Shown: positions 24,053-31,917 of the stretch, piece after piece
Layout of the letters: every line of letters begins with the position of its first letter
How positions within the stretch are numbered: position 1 is the first letter of the stretch
From: Anaerolineae bacterium
Lineage (GTDB): Bacteria > Chloroflexota > Anaerolineae > Aggregatilineales > UBA2796
Length of the DNA: 43,123 nucleotides
NCBI GenBank assembly: GCA_019637615.1
Contig: JAHBVJ010000046.1
Location: forward strand, 1 to 43,123
Direction of reading: 5' to 3'
The notes under the pieces: generated by a model
The model's database searches: none
What the model was told of the DNA's origin: nothing
What the model saw: only the letters and a program-made list of their open reading frames with translations
Position numbers and translations under genes: made by a program

Positions 24053-24203
24053 GCTGATTTGCCTGTTAGCCCTGTTTTGCCTGTTTTATCAGGCAAAATA
24101 ACTGGCAAATCTCATTTTACGCTCAAATGAGCCGTCCTGAGCCGATAAAAACAGGCGATTATCAGGCTGGATCAGGCAAATAACAGGCAAAAACAGGGCG
24201 AAG
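24053..24203. repeat. CCTGTT / AACAGG array, copy 2
   Basis: TTTGCCTGTT...ATCAGGCAAA and further AACAGGCAAA units occur on both strands around a central segment, mirroring the array at 9097-9232. Confidence 0.6.
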
Positions 24204-24655
24204 AAAGAAGTCCTTAGTGCCTGAACATTCAACCTCACCCCCTCTCCGCTCCGCAACGAGGGGGAACCGAGGGATAACCTGATAGGGCAGGTCTAGCGAC
24301 GGTTTTTATTGATGGCTAGAGACTCAGTGCGGAGTGAAGACAGAGAGTTTCTTTGTGAAACGGTACGAAATTCGATTTGGGTAACTGGTCTAGAATGACG
24401 ATAGGTCGAGACAGTTGAGCTGATGGTGTAGGGAGCTGATTGAAGGTCGGGGTGGCGACGATCAATCCCGATAGGTGTTCATACGTCTCATATCATACTA
24501 CGAATTGTTCGAAAGTAAAGTTATAAAGCACAAACTTTGGCGTTATAAAATACAAACGTTCGGGAATAGGTGTAGCCCATACCCGACAAGAGATTGTCGG
24601 GATTAAGGTGAGCAAGAGACCAGTGGGGCGGGTCTCCTTTAAGATGGTTGACGTC

Positions 24656-25096
24656 CTAGTCAACTTCGCCGTGCAGGGGATGCGCCATGAGATGTTCATG
24701 CTCGGTGCGCAGGCAGAGATTCATGGCGACATTGAGGCCAGCGTTCAAGGCTTTTTGACGGGCGGCTTCATCTTCGACGCCGAGCTGCCCCCAGACGGTT
24801 TTCGCGCCGATGGCAATCGCTTCATCCACGATCTCGGATAGGTACTCGGAGCGACGGAAGACATCGACAATATCGATAGGTTCCGGCACCTCTTGCAGCG
24901 AGGCGTAACTGGGCGCACCGTCAATTTCATCGACGTTGGGGTTGACGTTATAGACGGTGAAGCCGTGCTGCTGAAGGTACTCACCGACTTGATAGCTGCT
25001 GTAGTAGTGATCGTTGGAACGTCCGACGATGGCGATCACAGGCGAATGAAGGATGACTTCGTTGCGGGCTTGTTTGTCACGGTTAAGGTCTGCCAC
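24656..25096 (-). CDS. CoA-binding domain protein (YccU-like)
   Basis: The 146-residue product is a single Rossmann-like CoA-binding domain of the YccU/succinyl-CoA synthetase alpha N-terminal type. It has VIAIVGRSNDHYYSSYQVGEYL, then YNVNPNVDEIDG, then IDIVDVFRRSEYLSEIVDEAI, and a late GAKTVWGQLGVEDEAAR block. These stand-alone proteins are of uncertain function. The GTG at 25096 is preferred because AGGGG lies about 9 bases upstream. The frame continues upstream, but that sequence is heptad and CCTCACCCC repeat and is not credible protein. The gene stands alone inside a repeat island. Confidence 0.82.
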   Translation of the reverse strand: MADLNRDKQARNEVILHSPVIAIVGRSNDHYYSSYQVGEYLQQHGFTVYNVNPNVDEIDGAPSYASLQEVPEPIDIVDVFRRSEYLSEIVDEAIAIGAKTVWGQLGVEDEAARQKALNAGLNVAMNLCLRTEHEHLMAHPLHGEVD

Positions 25097-25115
25097 TGGT
25101 ATATTCCCCTGAAAT

Positions 25116-25148
25116 AGTGCTAAGTGCTGAGTGCCAAGTGCTAAGTCC
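25116..25148 (-). repeat. Heptad array upstream of the CoA-binding gene
   Basis: GTGCTAA/GTGCTGA/GTGCCAA/GTGCTAA units with 7-base period lie about 20 bases upstream of the GTG start. Confidence 0.65.
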
Positions 25149-25422
25149 ATGCGCGTTGTGGGTGGTGGGCATAGGCATAATAACCTCACCCCCTGACCTC
25201 CTCGTTGCGAAGCGAAGAGGGGGAACCGAGGGGCATGGAATCGGCTCGTGTTTATCTTGAATCTGTCTCCGAGATGTTCTAGCAGAATGCGCAGCCGCTG
25301 CAAAATGCGGTTGTGCGTGGCGTGAGTTTAGCCGTCAACGCCGCCCGACGATGAATCGGACGGGTTGAGATCAGGGTGGGCAAGGTGGTGACGGAAAGGT
25401 AGAGGATCGGGGCGACAGCGCC

Positions 25423-25470
25423 GCCCGACGTTGAAACGTCAGGCTTAGAGAACGAAGTCCCGAATGGGAC
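25423..25470 (-). repeat. Twin-hairpin unit, inverted copy
   Basis: GCCCGACGT/ACGTCAGGC (25423-25444) and GTCCC/GGGAC (25457-25470) have the same order and spacing as the other units when read on the minus strand, including the GAGTCCC and ACTTCGT context. Confidence 0.6.
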
Positions 25471-25713
25471 TCAAAGGAACTAATACGGAATCCGCGAGAT
25501 TGATTACTGGTGTTCGCCCTCACCCCAACCCCTCTCCCACAGGCGAGGGGCTTTGAGGAGGGAAGCGTAAGTCTTGAGCAGGACTCCGTACAATTTGGCA
25601 GTTTTATGATTTCATTCAGCATCATAAACGTCAGATTCAGGGACGAATTCCACTAAAGTTGAGATCATCGGTAGGCATGGAGAGAGGTTGATGTGACCAC
25701 TCTCCATGAAAGT

Positions 25714-28700
25714 CTAGGAGGCGGCGGGCACGCGAATCAGTCGTCGGACTGGCCCCGGCAGCAGCGGCGCGAACCGTGCGAGTTCCTCGGCGCTGAACGG
25801 GCGCAAGATAAACAGCATGAGCGGATAGGCGACGAGGCCAGCGATGAGACTGAGCAGCGTCGATAGTGGATACAGCACGACCATTGCGACGATCATCACT
25901 GCCGCCGCCGCAAACAGCTTCCACAGCAGTCCGCCCCAATTGACCGCGCCGATGGAACGCCGCAGCAGCAGCGAGAAGCCGATCAGCAGCACGACTTCAG
26001 ACAGAATGGTGATCACTGACGAGGCTTTATAGCTGAACACGGGGATGAACAGCAAATTGGCGACGATGTTGAACAGGACGCCCGCTGCGAATACCCAGCG
26101 CATGGCGTTTTGTTCGTCCAGCGCGACCAGTACGTAGTTCGTCAGGCTGTTGATCCAGCCGACGGGCACGAACCAGATCATCAGTTGGAGGGCAATCGCG
26201 CCATCGGGGAGGTACTGCGCGCCGCCTAGCACGCCGATCAGGGTTGTTGCCAGCACCGTGATCACGACGGCGACGGGCAGCGCGAGGCTAACCAGCAGTT
26301 TGACCGCGAATAAATAATTACGAGTCAGGGCGGCTTTGTCTTCCTTTGCCAAGCGCGACATGATGGGCAGCATCGCCATCGTGAACAGCGACGGGATCAC
26401 ACCCAAGGCATCGACCCATTTGTAGGCTACGCTGTAGGTGCCGACGACATCGCGCCCTTTGAGTGGTTCCAGCAGCGTCACGTCGATCTTGAAGAACAGC
26501 CCCGCCAGCAGATTATTGAGCATCAAAGGCCAACCAACCATCAGCATTTCGCGCATCAAGGGGCGCTCGATCTTGGCGGGAGCGGTTTGTTGATCGCGCA
26601 GGAGACGGCGTGATTGGATGCCCAGAATCGCCAAGGTGATCAGGTTGAGGAGAATACTCACGCCCGCCAACCCGATCACGCCCCAACCGAGCAGCAGTGC
26701 CGCCAACCCGAAGACGGCTTTCAGAATTGCGCTGACGGTAGAGATCGCGGCGGGGAGTTCGGCCTGTTCAAAGGCGTAAAAGAGCGCGGTCAAGCCGTAG
26801 CTGATGCTGTTGGGTAGCAAGCCGACGTAGAGCAAGACGACCGTGATCACCGTCACCTGATCGAGCGGATCAAACAGGTTGTTGATGACCAGAAATAGGA
26901 TCAACAGGGGGACGCCAATCCCCGCTAATCCTAAACGCAAGACGCTGCTGTTGAGGAGATAGCGCCCCGCGCCGCTGCGGTCGCGAGAGACTTCGCGGGT
27001 GAGCAGCAGATTCAGACCGAAGTTGGTGAGCGTGTCGAACCAGCCCCAGATCACCACCGCATAATAATATGTGCCCGCGTTGGCAGGGCCGAGAATGCGC
27101 AGCATGATGGCGGCGAAGGCGAAATCGATGCCGCGATTGAACAGATTCAGGACGATGGGGGCGAGGCTGTTCTTGGCGAAGCGGCGGACGTTCCCGCTGG
27201 CGTCGGCGGTTTCCGTGTAAAACGAGCGCCAGATCCAGACCATGACGCCGAACAGCAGAATCACGCCCGCGATGAACGAGCTAAACGCGCCGATCTGGAA
27301 CGAAGGTGGGGCATAGCGGAAGCGGACGGTATAACTGCCCGCTGTGGTGGGCAGTGTCACAGCGCGGAAATTGCCGTCGTACAGATCAACCGAAACTTCG
27401 TGTTCGGCGTCCTCGCCTGAGCCTTGTGGGCGAATGTAGGCGCGCCAACCGGGGAAATAGGAGTCGTGCAGCACGAGCTGACCGCCGCTGCTGCCGTCTG
27501 GCACGGTCACATCGACGCTCACCTGAATGCCGGACGATGCGGCGATGTGTGCTGTCACGCCCGGATCGGTGGTCACGACGCGGGGCTGCGCTTCGGGATT
27601 CTCGTAAATGTAGACGGCGTTGTCCTGATAGACCTGCGTCAAGCCGTACTGGGCATCAATCGGAATCTCCGACACGATGTACTTGACGCCGAGCGCATCC
27701 AATTGTGGCGATTTGAGCGCGCCCAAGCGATCCCAGAAGATCGGGGCGATGCGGTTGTACATCAACATGCCCTGATCCTGCACGCCGCGCATGTAGTCGG
27801 CGTACTGTTTGGGGATCATGCTGTCGTAGCCGACCACATCGTTCAGGCCGTACAATTCGCCCACGTTGGCATTCATGGTATGCGTGTAGCGCTCGACGGC
27901 GATGAAGCGCCAGTCTTGCGGATTGTGCTGCTTGAGCCATGTGATGGCGGGCGGTTCGTAATGTAGCCACTTCGGATCAGCCGCCGGATTGAAGCCCGCC
28001 GTCGCCATGCTCAGATCGAGCGCCAAGACACCGACGGCGACGATTTGCCAAACAGGAACCGCGCCGAGCCGACGCGGCAAAGTGAGCGTGAGGCGACTCA
28101 GTACTAGGACGAGACCAGACATCAACAGAAAAACGCCGAAGATCAGGACGGGCGTGAAACTGACGCTGTAGAAGGTTTCGACGTTGGGGAAGACATAATC
28201 CGCGCCCGCGAGCCGATGAAATAACGATTCCAGCGGACTGCGCAGCGCCGAAAACGCGATCCGGCTGATGAGCAAGCCAAGCAGTACCAGCGCACCGACC
28301 GCACTCACGCCGAAGCCGACGATGCGTACCATGCGGAAGGTGAATGAGGCACGATCCGCTGTTGAGCGATGCACGGCTTCCGCGCCGTAGCCTGCCAGCG
28401 CCGCCAAACACAACGTCAGCGGGAAGACCCAACGGAACGGCGAATGTAGCTGGCTGATACCGGGTAAGCCGTAGTACAAGATCGCGTAGGTGAGCGTCCC
28501 GAAGACGAACGACAGCGAGATCAGCGCCAGCGCCGTGAAGATGATACGGTAGGGCGCAAGCGGGATGATCTTCGCTTGCTCGGATCGCTCGAAGCGGGCA
28601 TTCAGCAGCGCGATCACGGCGAGGATTAGCGTGAGGAGGCCGACATAACACGCGCCTTCGACGTAATTCTTGCCACCGGGCCAAGAGGTGTTGGTAACAT

Positions 28701-29748
28701 GCGCGTCGCGCACCTGCCAAGCGACGGGCTGAGTCTGCCCGCTGAACACGTCGAAGTAGTCATGCTGTGCAGGACTACCGTAGCTATTCGGAATCAAAAA
28801 TACCAGCGCGTGGCGAACGGGGAAGGCGTAACTGCGCACGGTTTCGAAATCCGTGCGGCCTTCGCGGAAGTTGCGTCCTGCCAGTTCCAGCATCGGGATG
28901 AACTGCACCGCGCCGATGCCCATGCCGAGGATGACCAGTGAAAGCAAGGCTACCGCTGGCTTGAGGCGCACCGCGATCCACGCACGGAACGAGTCGGCGC
29001 GACCGAGCGCGATCAGCCGCCACGCCGCCCAGAAGCCCATCACCAGTAGTTCGTAATAAAGATATTCGACATGTCCCGCGAAGACCATGACGCCCAAGCC
29101 GATTGCGCCGAGCGCCACCCACGGTACGACGGTGGGCTTGCCGAACAGCGGCTTTTCGCGAATGGTGTACTCGACCATCAGGAGCAAAAAGGGGAGCCAT
29201 GCTGCCGCCGCGATGATCATGGGGAAGACGACGTTGGCGAGGAACAACGCGCTCATCTGGTAGGCCACCGCCGCGATGACTGATCCGAAGCGCCCGACGC
29301 CCAAGCCGCGCATGAACAGGTACATCAGCGCGCCCGCTAACCATAGCTGGCTGACGGTAAACCAACCATAGGCTTTTTCCAGCGGCATGACGTAATAGAT
29401 CAGGCTGAAGGGATAGAGCGCCGAATGCTGCCCCGCCGCGAGAAATGGCACGCCCGCGAATGAAGCCGGATTCCAGAGCGGAATCTCGCCGTTACTGATG
29501 CTCTGGCGGATGAACTGCTTCCACGCGTAGTTTTCCAGCACCAGATCGGAGAGCAGGCTGTTGTGGGCGATTTCCGGCGCACCCGCTTCTTGGCGATAGG
29601 CTTTGAAGGGTTGGAACTCGTATAGGTTATCGGCGGGCAACAGCGTGCGATCACCGAGCGTGACCTGCCAGAAGAAAACCAGCGGCAGCAAAAACAACCC
29701 GATGACGATCAGGGCATCGGGTTGGTAACGACGTAAGAATGAGCGCAC
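25714..29748 (-). CDS. YfhO-type membrane protein fused to a Wzx-type flippase
   Basis: This single 1,344-residue frame has two membrane parts. Residues 1 to about 840 resemble YfhO (GT-C-like). PLVFFWQVTLGDRTLLPADNL near the N-terminus and SNGEIPLWNPASFAGVPFLA near 84-103 are typical, followed by many membrane segments and a soluble beta-rich part (about 620-810). From about 865 (NSLAPIVLNLFNRGIDFAFA, then RILGPANAGTYYYAVVIWG) to 1330 it resembles polysaccharide/oligosaccharide flippases of the MATE/Wzx superfamily with about 12-14 membrane segments. YfhO proteins are thought to transfer sugars from polyprenyl-phosphate donors outside the membrane, and Wzx proteins flip lipid-linked sugars. 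The GTG start has GGAGG 7 bases upstream, overlapping the end of the Dpm1-like gene. I see no frameshift, so the fusion looks real. Confidence 0.88.
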   Translation of the reverse strand: MRSFLRRYQPDALIVIGLFLLPLVFFWQVTLGDRTLLPADNLYEFQPFKAYRQEAGAPEIAHNSLLSDLVLENYAWKQFIRQSISNGEIPLWNPASFAGVPFLAAGQHSALYPFSLIYYVMPLEKAYGWFTVSQLWLAGALMYLFMRGLGVGRFGSVIAAVAYQMSALFLANVVFPMIIAAAAWLPFLLLMVEYTIREKPLFGKPTVVPWVALGAIGLGVMVFAGHVEYLYYELLVMGFWAAWRLIALGRADSFRAWIAVRLKPAVALLSLVILGMGIGAVQFIPMLELAGRNFREGRTDFETVRSYAFPVRHALVFLIPNSYGSPAQHDYFDVFSGQTQPVAWQVRDAHVTNTSWPGGKNYVEGACYVGLLTLILAVIALLNARFERSEQAKIIPLAPYRIIFTALALISLSFVFGTLTYAILYYGLPGISQLHSPFRWVFPLTLCLAALAGYGAEAVHRSTADRASFTFRMVRIVGFGVSAVGALVLLGLLISRIAFSALRSPLESLFHRLAGADYVFPNVETFYSVSFTPVLIFGVFLLMSGLVLVLSRLTLTLPRRLGAVPVWQIVAVGVLALDLSMATAGFNPAADPKWLHYEPPAITWLKQHNPQDWRFIAVERYTHTMNANVGELYGLNDVVGYDSMIPKQYADYMRGVQDQGMLMYNRIAPIFWDRLGALKSPQLDALGVKYIVSEIPIDAQYGLTQVYQDNAVYIYENPEAQPRVVTTDPGVTAHIAASSGIQVSVDVTVPDGSSGGQLVLHDSYFPGWRAYIRPQGSGEDAEHEVSVDLYDGNFRAVTLPTTAGSYTVRFRYAPPSFQIGAFSSFIAGVILLFGVMVWIWRSFYTETADASGNVRRFAKNSLAPIVLNLFNRGIDFAFAAIMLRILGPANAGTYYYAVVIWGWFDTLTNFGLNLLLTREVSRDRSGAGRYLLNSSVLRLGLAGIGVPLLILFLVINNLFDPLDQVTVITVVLLYVGLLPNSISYGLTALFYAFEQAELPAAISTVSAILKAVFGLAALLLGWGVIGLAGVSILLNLITLAILGIQSRRLLRDQQTAPAKIERPLMREMLMVGWPLMLNNLLAGLFFKIDVTLLEPLKGRDVVGTYSVAYKWVDALGVIPSLFTMAMLPIMSRLAKEDKAALTRNYLFAVKLLVSLALPVAVVITVLATTLIGVLGGAQYLPDGAIALQLMIWFVPVGWINSLTNYVLVALDEQNAMRWVFAAGVLFNIVANLLFIPVFSYKASSVITILSEVVLLIGFSLLLRRSIGAVNWGGLLWKLFAAAAVMIVAMVVLYPLSTLLSLIAGLVAYPLMLFILRPFSAEELARFAPLLPGPVRRLIRVPAAS

Positions 29749-29751
29749 TAA

Positions 29752-30501
29752 TCAGCCTCCGACGGCGCGATCCGCAGGGGTCAGGTGGTGGAACCGCGCG
29801 TAAACCTGAAATACACGCAAGGCGGCTTCGATCTGAATCCGAAGACCCATCTTCGACGTGCCATACTTGCGATCTTTGAAATAAATGGGGATTTCAGCGA
29901 ATTTGTAGCCCAAGCGGGTAGCGATGTAGGTCATCTCGACCTGAAAGATGTAGCCGTTGGAGCGCACACGGTTCAAGTCCATCCCGACCAGCGTTTCGCG
30001 CTTCCAAACACGGAAACCGCCCGTGCTGTCTTTGACAGGCGTACGCAGGATCACGTTGACCCAGACGCGGTTCGCCCACCAACTCAGCAGCTTGCGGAAG
30101 ATGCTCCACTCCTCATCCAAGCGCCCGCCTTTCACATAGCGGGAGCCGAGCACGACATCGTTGGCGGCGACAGTCCCGATCATGGCGGGGATGTAGATGG
30201 GGTCGTGCGAGAAATCGGCGTCCATCTGCAAAATTAGATCAGCGCCGTGATCGAGCGCCCAGCAGAAGCCCTGAATATAGGCCGTGCCGAGTCCCTGTTT
30301 GCCAGCGCGATGCATGACATGTACTTTGCCCGCACGCGTCACGGCTAATTCGTCCGCGAGCTTGCCCGTCCCATCTGGCGAGTTATCGTCCACGATCAGA
30401 ATTTCGACATCCGGCACCGGTAAAGCAAGAATCTGGTCAACTAATTTGCCGATATTTTCTGATTCGTTATAAGTTGGTACGACGACTACGCATTTTGCCA
30501 T
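29752..30501 (-). CDS. Dolichol/polyprenyl-phosphate mannose synthase-like GT2
   Basis: The 249-residue soluble GT-A enzyme has VPTYNESENIGKLVDQI near residues 8-24, DDNSPDGTG near 38-46, the metal-binding QMDADFSHDP near 91-100 and GSRYVKGG near 116-123. The family's STGGFRVWKRETL block is near 157-169. Members move mannose or glucose from an NDP-sugar to polyprenyl phosphate on the cytoplasmic face. It lacks the C-terminal membrane segments of some relatives. The stop is 3 bases before the start of the YfhO-flippase gene, so the pair is translationally coupled. The natural reading is a donor synthase feeding the fused membrane protein. Confidence 0.9.
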   Translation of the reverse strand: MAKCVVVVPTYNESENIGKLVDQILALPVPDVEILIVDDNSPDGTGKLADELAVTRAGKVHVMHRAGKQGLGTAYIQGFCWALDHGADLILQMDADFSHDPIYIPAMIGTVAANDVVLGSRYVKGGRLDEEWSIFRKLLSWWANRVWVNVILRTPVKDSTGGFRVWKRETLVGMDLNRVRSNGYIFQVEMTYIATRLGYKFAEIPIYFKDRKYGTSKMGLRIQIEAALRVFQVYARFHHLTPADRAVGG

Positions 30502-30825
30502 TCAGTACTCCCGGTCGGTTGCAATGGCGACTCAGAGATCGCCAACTATAGCACGGATAAGTGACGGTGAGGTGATCCGTACATTACCATCACCCCACGA
30601 TTGCCTTATGATGCGCCGCGCCTCGCGTGTTTGCACAAAACGCCTTGCGCCACCATTTGAGATTTGAAATCTGTGTCACCAGCAGAAGCCAGCCACTAAT
30701 CATCACGCTAACAGGCTGACTTTTGTTTGGTACACATCAAGTTCAAATGGTATTCAGATTATCCAAATTTTGTCTAAAATCCGTCACCATCGATTCTGGT
30801 GCTGGGTTGACCGTTGTGCTTGGCC
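30502..30825. other. Gap between two leftward genes
   Basis: A minus-strand TATAGT (30549-30544) about 45 bases before the Dpm1-like start is a possible -10 box without a good -35. Otherwise I see nothing recognisable. Confidence 0.35.
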
Positions 30826-31845
30826 TCAGCCCTTGGCGAATGCGTAACGCACCCAGATCAGGGCAAACATCTGCCCATAGTTATAGACAAAATGCGCGAC
30901 AATCGAGGTCGTTGTGTTATAGCGCTGACGCAGCATCCCCAAGGCAAACCCAACCACGACAATAATCAGGCTGGCGGGCGTGAGCGTATATTGAATGTGG
31001 ACGAGCGCGAAAAAGATGCTCGTCACGCCCACGCCGAAGATCGGCTGCAACGCACCTCGAAAGGCGATCTCCTCGCCAATGGCAGCGGTGCTGGAAATGA
31101 TCAGCGCTACGCCAAGCGTCGTGATGCTCTGCGAAAGCAGCGCACTGACCTGTGTTTGCTGCTGCAACGTGTCTTCCCCAACGATGATCTCCCAGAAGAA
31201 GCCGACGCCGATGGCGATCCCGATCATGAGCAGTGCCGTGCCGATACCGATGAGGAGTTCGCGCGGGGTCGGGGCACGCAACCCTAAGCGTTCCAAGGCT
31301 TGCAGCGGTGGACGCCGTACTACGATCCCGACACCGAGCAGCGCAAACATGATGAAGACGACCATGTTCAGCACTTGTGAGTTGACGGCGAACCCGCCCT
31401 GCTGGCTTAATTCGCTGGCGAGGCCGGTCATGCCGCCCGCTAAGACGAAATCGAGCACGGTGCTGGCGAACAAATAGCCGCAAAAGACCAGCGCGGTCAT
31501 GTGGACGGGCGAATCGGGATCGAAGCCGCTACCGCTGACGCTGGGAACATGCTGCGGGAGTAACCGCGCCAACCACCTTCGCACGCTTGGAAACAAGGCC
31601 AGCGTCGTGAATATGCCGACAATGGCGCTGATGAAACGTGCTGCCATCGCTGCCTCAATCGAGATCGGCGGATCGGCGTTGGCAGGCGCGTAGAAGCCAT
31701 ACGTGTATACGAATACGACGTTGAGCGCGAGGAGTGTCCCGAAGACAAGTGAACGCAGCCCTTCGCGTTGTTCCGCCAAGTTGGCGATGACCACCACAAG
31801 CGCGAAGAGTCCGATGATGACTGCTGTATTGTTGATATTCGACAT
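30826..31845 (-). CDS. CPBP (CAAX-type) intramembrane glutamic protease
   Basis: This 339-residue membrane protein has about eight hydrophobic segments. The three CPBP/Abi motifs are in its last third: EEIAFRG (EExxxR), FALVHIQ (FxxxH) and HFVYN (HxxxN). These form the intramembrane active site. Bacterial members are linked to prenyl-protein processing, bacteriocin self-immunity or phage defence, and none of these can be assigned here. The ATG at 31845 was chosen because the sequence before it (20 codons to the next in-frame start) is not membrane-protein-like and a TATAAT box lies within it. There is no Shine-Dalgarno site, and the spacing from TATAAT to ATG is 7 bases, so the mRNA may be leaderless. 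Confidence 0.85.
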   Translation of the reverse strand: MSNINNTAVIIGLFALVVVIANLAEQREGLRSLVFGTLLALNVVFVYTYGFYAPANADPPISIEAAMAARFISAIVGIFTTLALFPSVRRWLARLLPQHVPSVSGSGFDPDSPVHMTALVFCGYLFASTVLDFVLAGGMTGLASELSQQGGFAVNSQVLNMVVFIMFALLGVGIVVRRPPLQALERLGLRAPTPRELLIGIGTALLMIGIAIGVGFFWEIIVGEDTLQQQTQVSALLSQSITTLGVALIISSTAAIGEEIAFRGALQPIFGVGVTSIFFALVHIQYTLTPASLIIVVVGFALGMLRQRYNTTTSIVAHFVYNYGQMFALIWVRYAFAKG

Positions 31846-31917
31846 GCCGACGATTATAGCTGATTTCTGCACGTAATGGCATAATGGTCGCGTTTGGGTC
31901 GGCACAGGTGACGGGTT

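Larger units (their letters stand above)
23830..24655. repeat. Repeat island 2, left part (no gene)
   Basis: Contents in order are a GATCCC hairpin pair (23866-23913), a CCTGTT/AACAGG array (24053-24203), a CCTCACCCC...GAGGGG unit (24231-24275), a tandem 22-base repeat starting GTTATAAA (24520-24541 and 24542-24563, imperfect) and a lone CCCGACAA/TTGTCGGG hairpin (24582-24601). No supported coding region is visible on either strand. Confidence 0.65.
25097..25713. repeat. Repeat island 2, right part (no gene)
   Basis: It holds GTGCTRA heptads (25116-25148), a CCTCACCCC...GAGGGG unit (25181-25234), a GCCCGACGAT hairpin (about 25341-25362), a full twin-hairpin unit in minus orientation (25423-25470) and a CCCTCACCCC...GAGGGG unit (25515-25560). 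The remainder shows nothing recognisable. Confidence 0.65.

Noticed and set aside
22120..24108. 662-codon minus-strand frame
   Set aside because: It runs across two hydroxyacid dehydrogenase genes and repeat sequence, has no recognisable domain and is antisense to supported genes.
25097..25303. N-terminal extension of the CoA-binding protein
   Set aside because: It is encoded by heptad and GC-rich repeat sequence. The GTG at 25096 has a better ribosome-binding site.
9421..25560. Repeats as a CRISPR array
   Set aside because: Units are dispersed, not regularly spaced, and no spacer pattern or cas gene is present.
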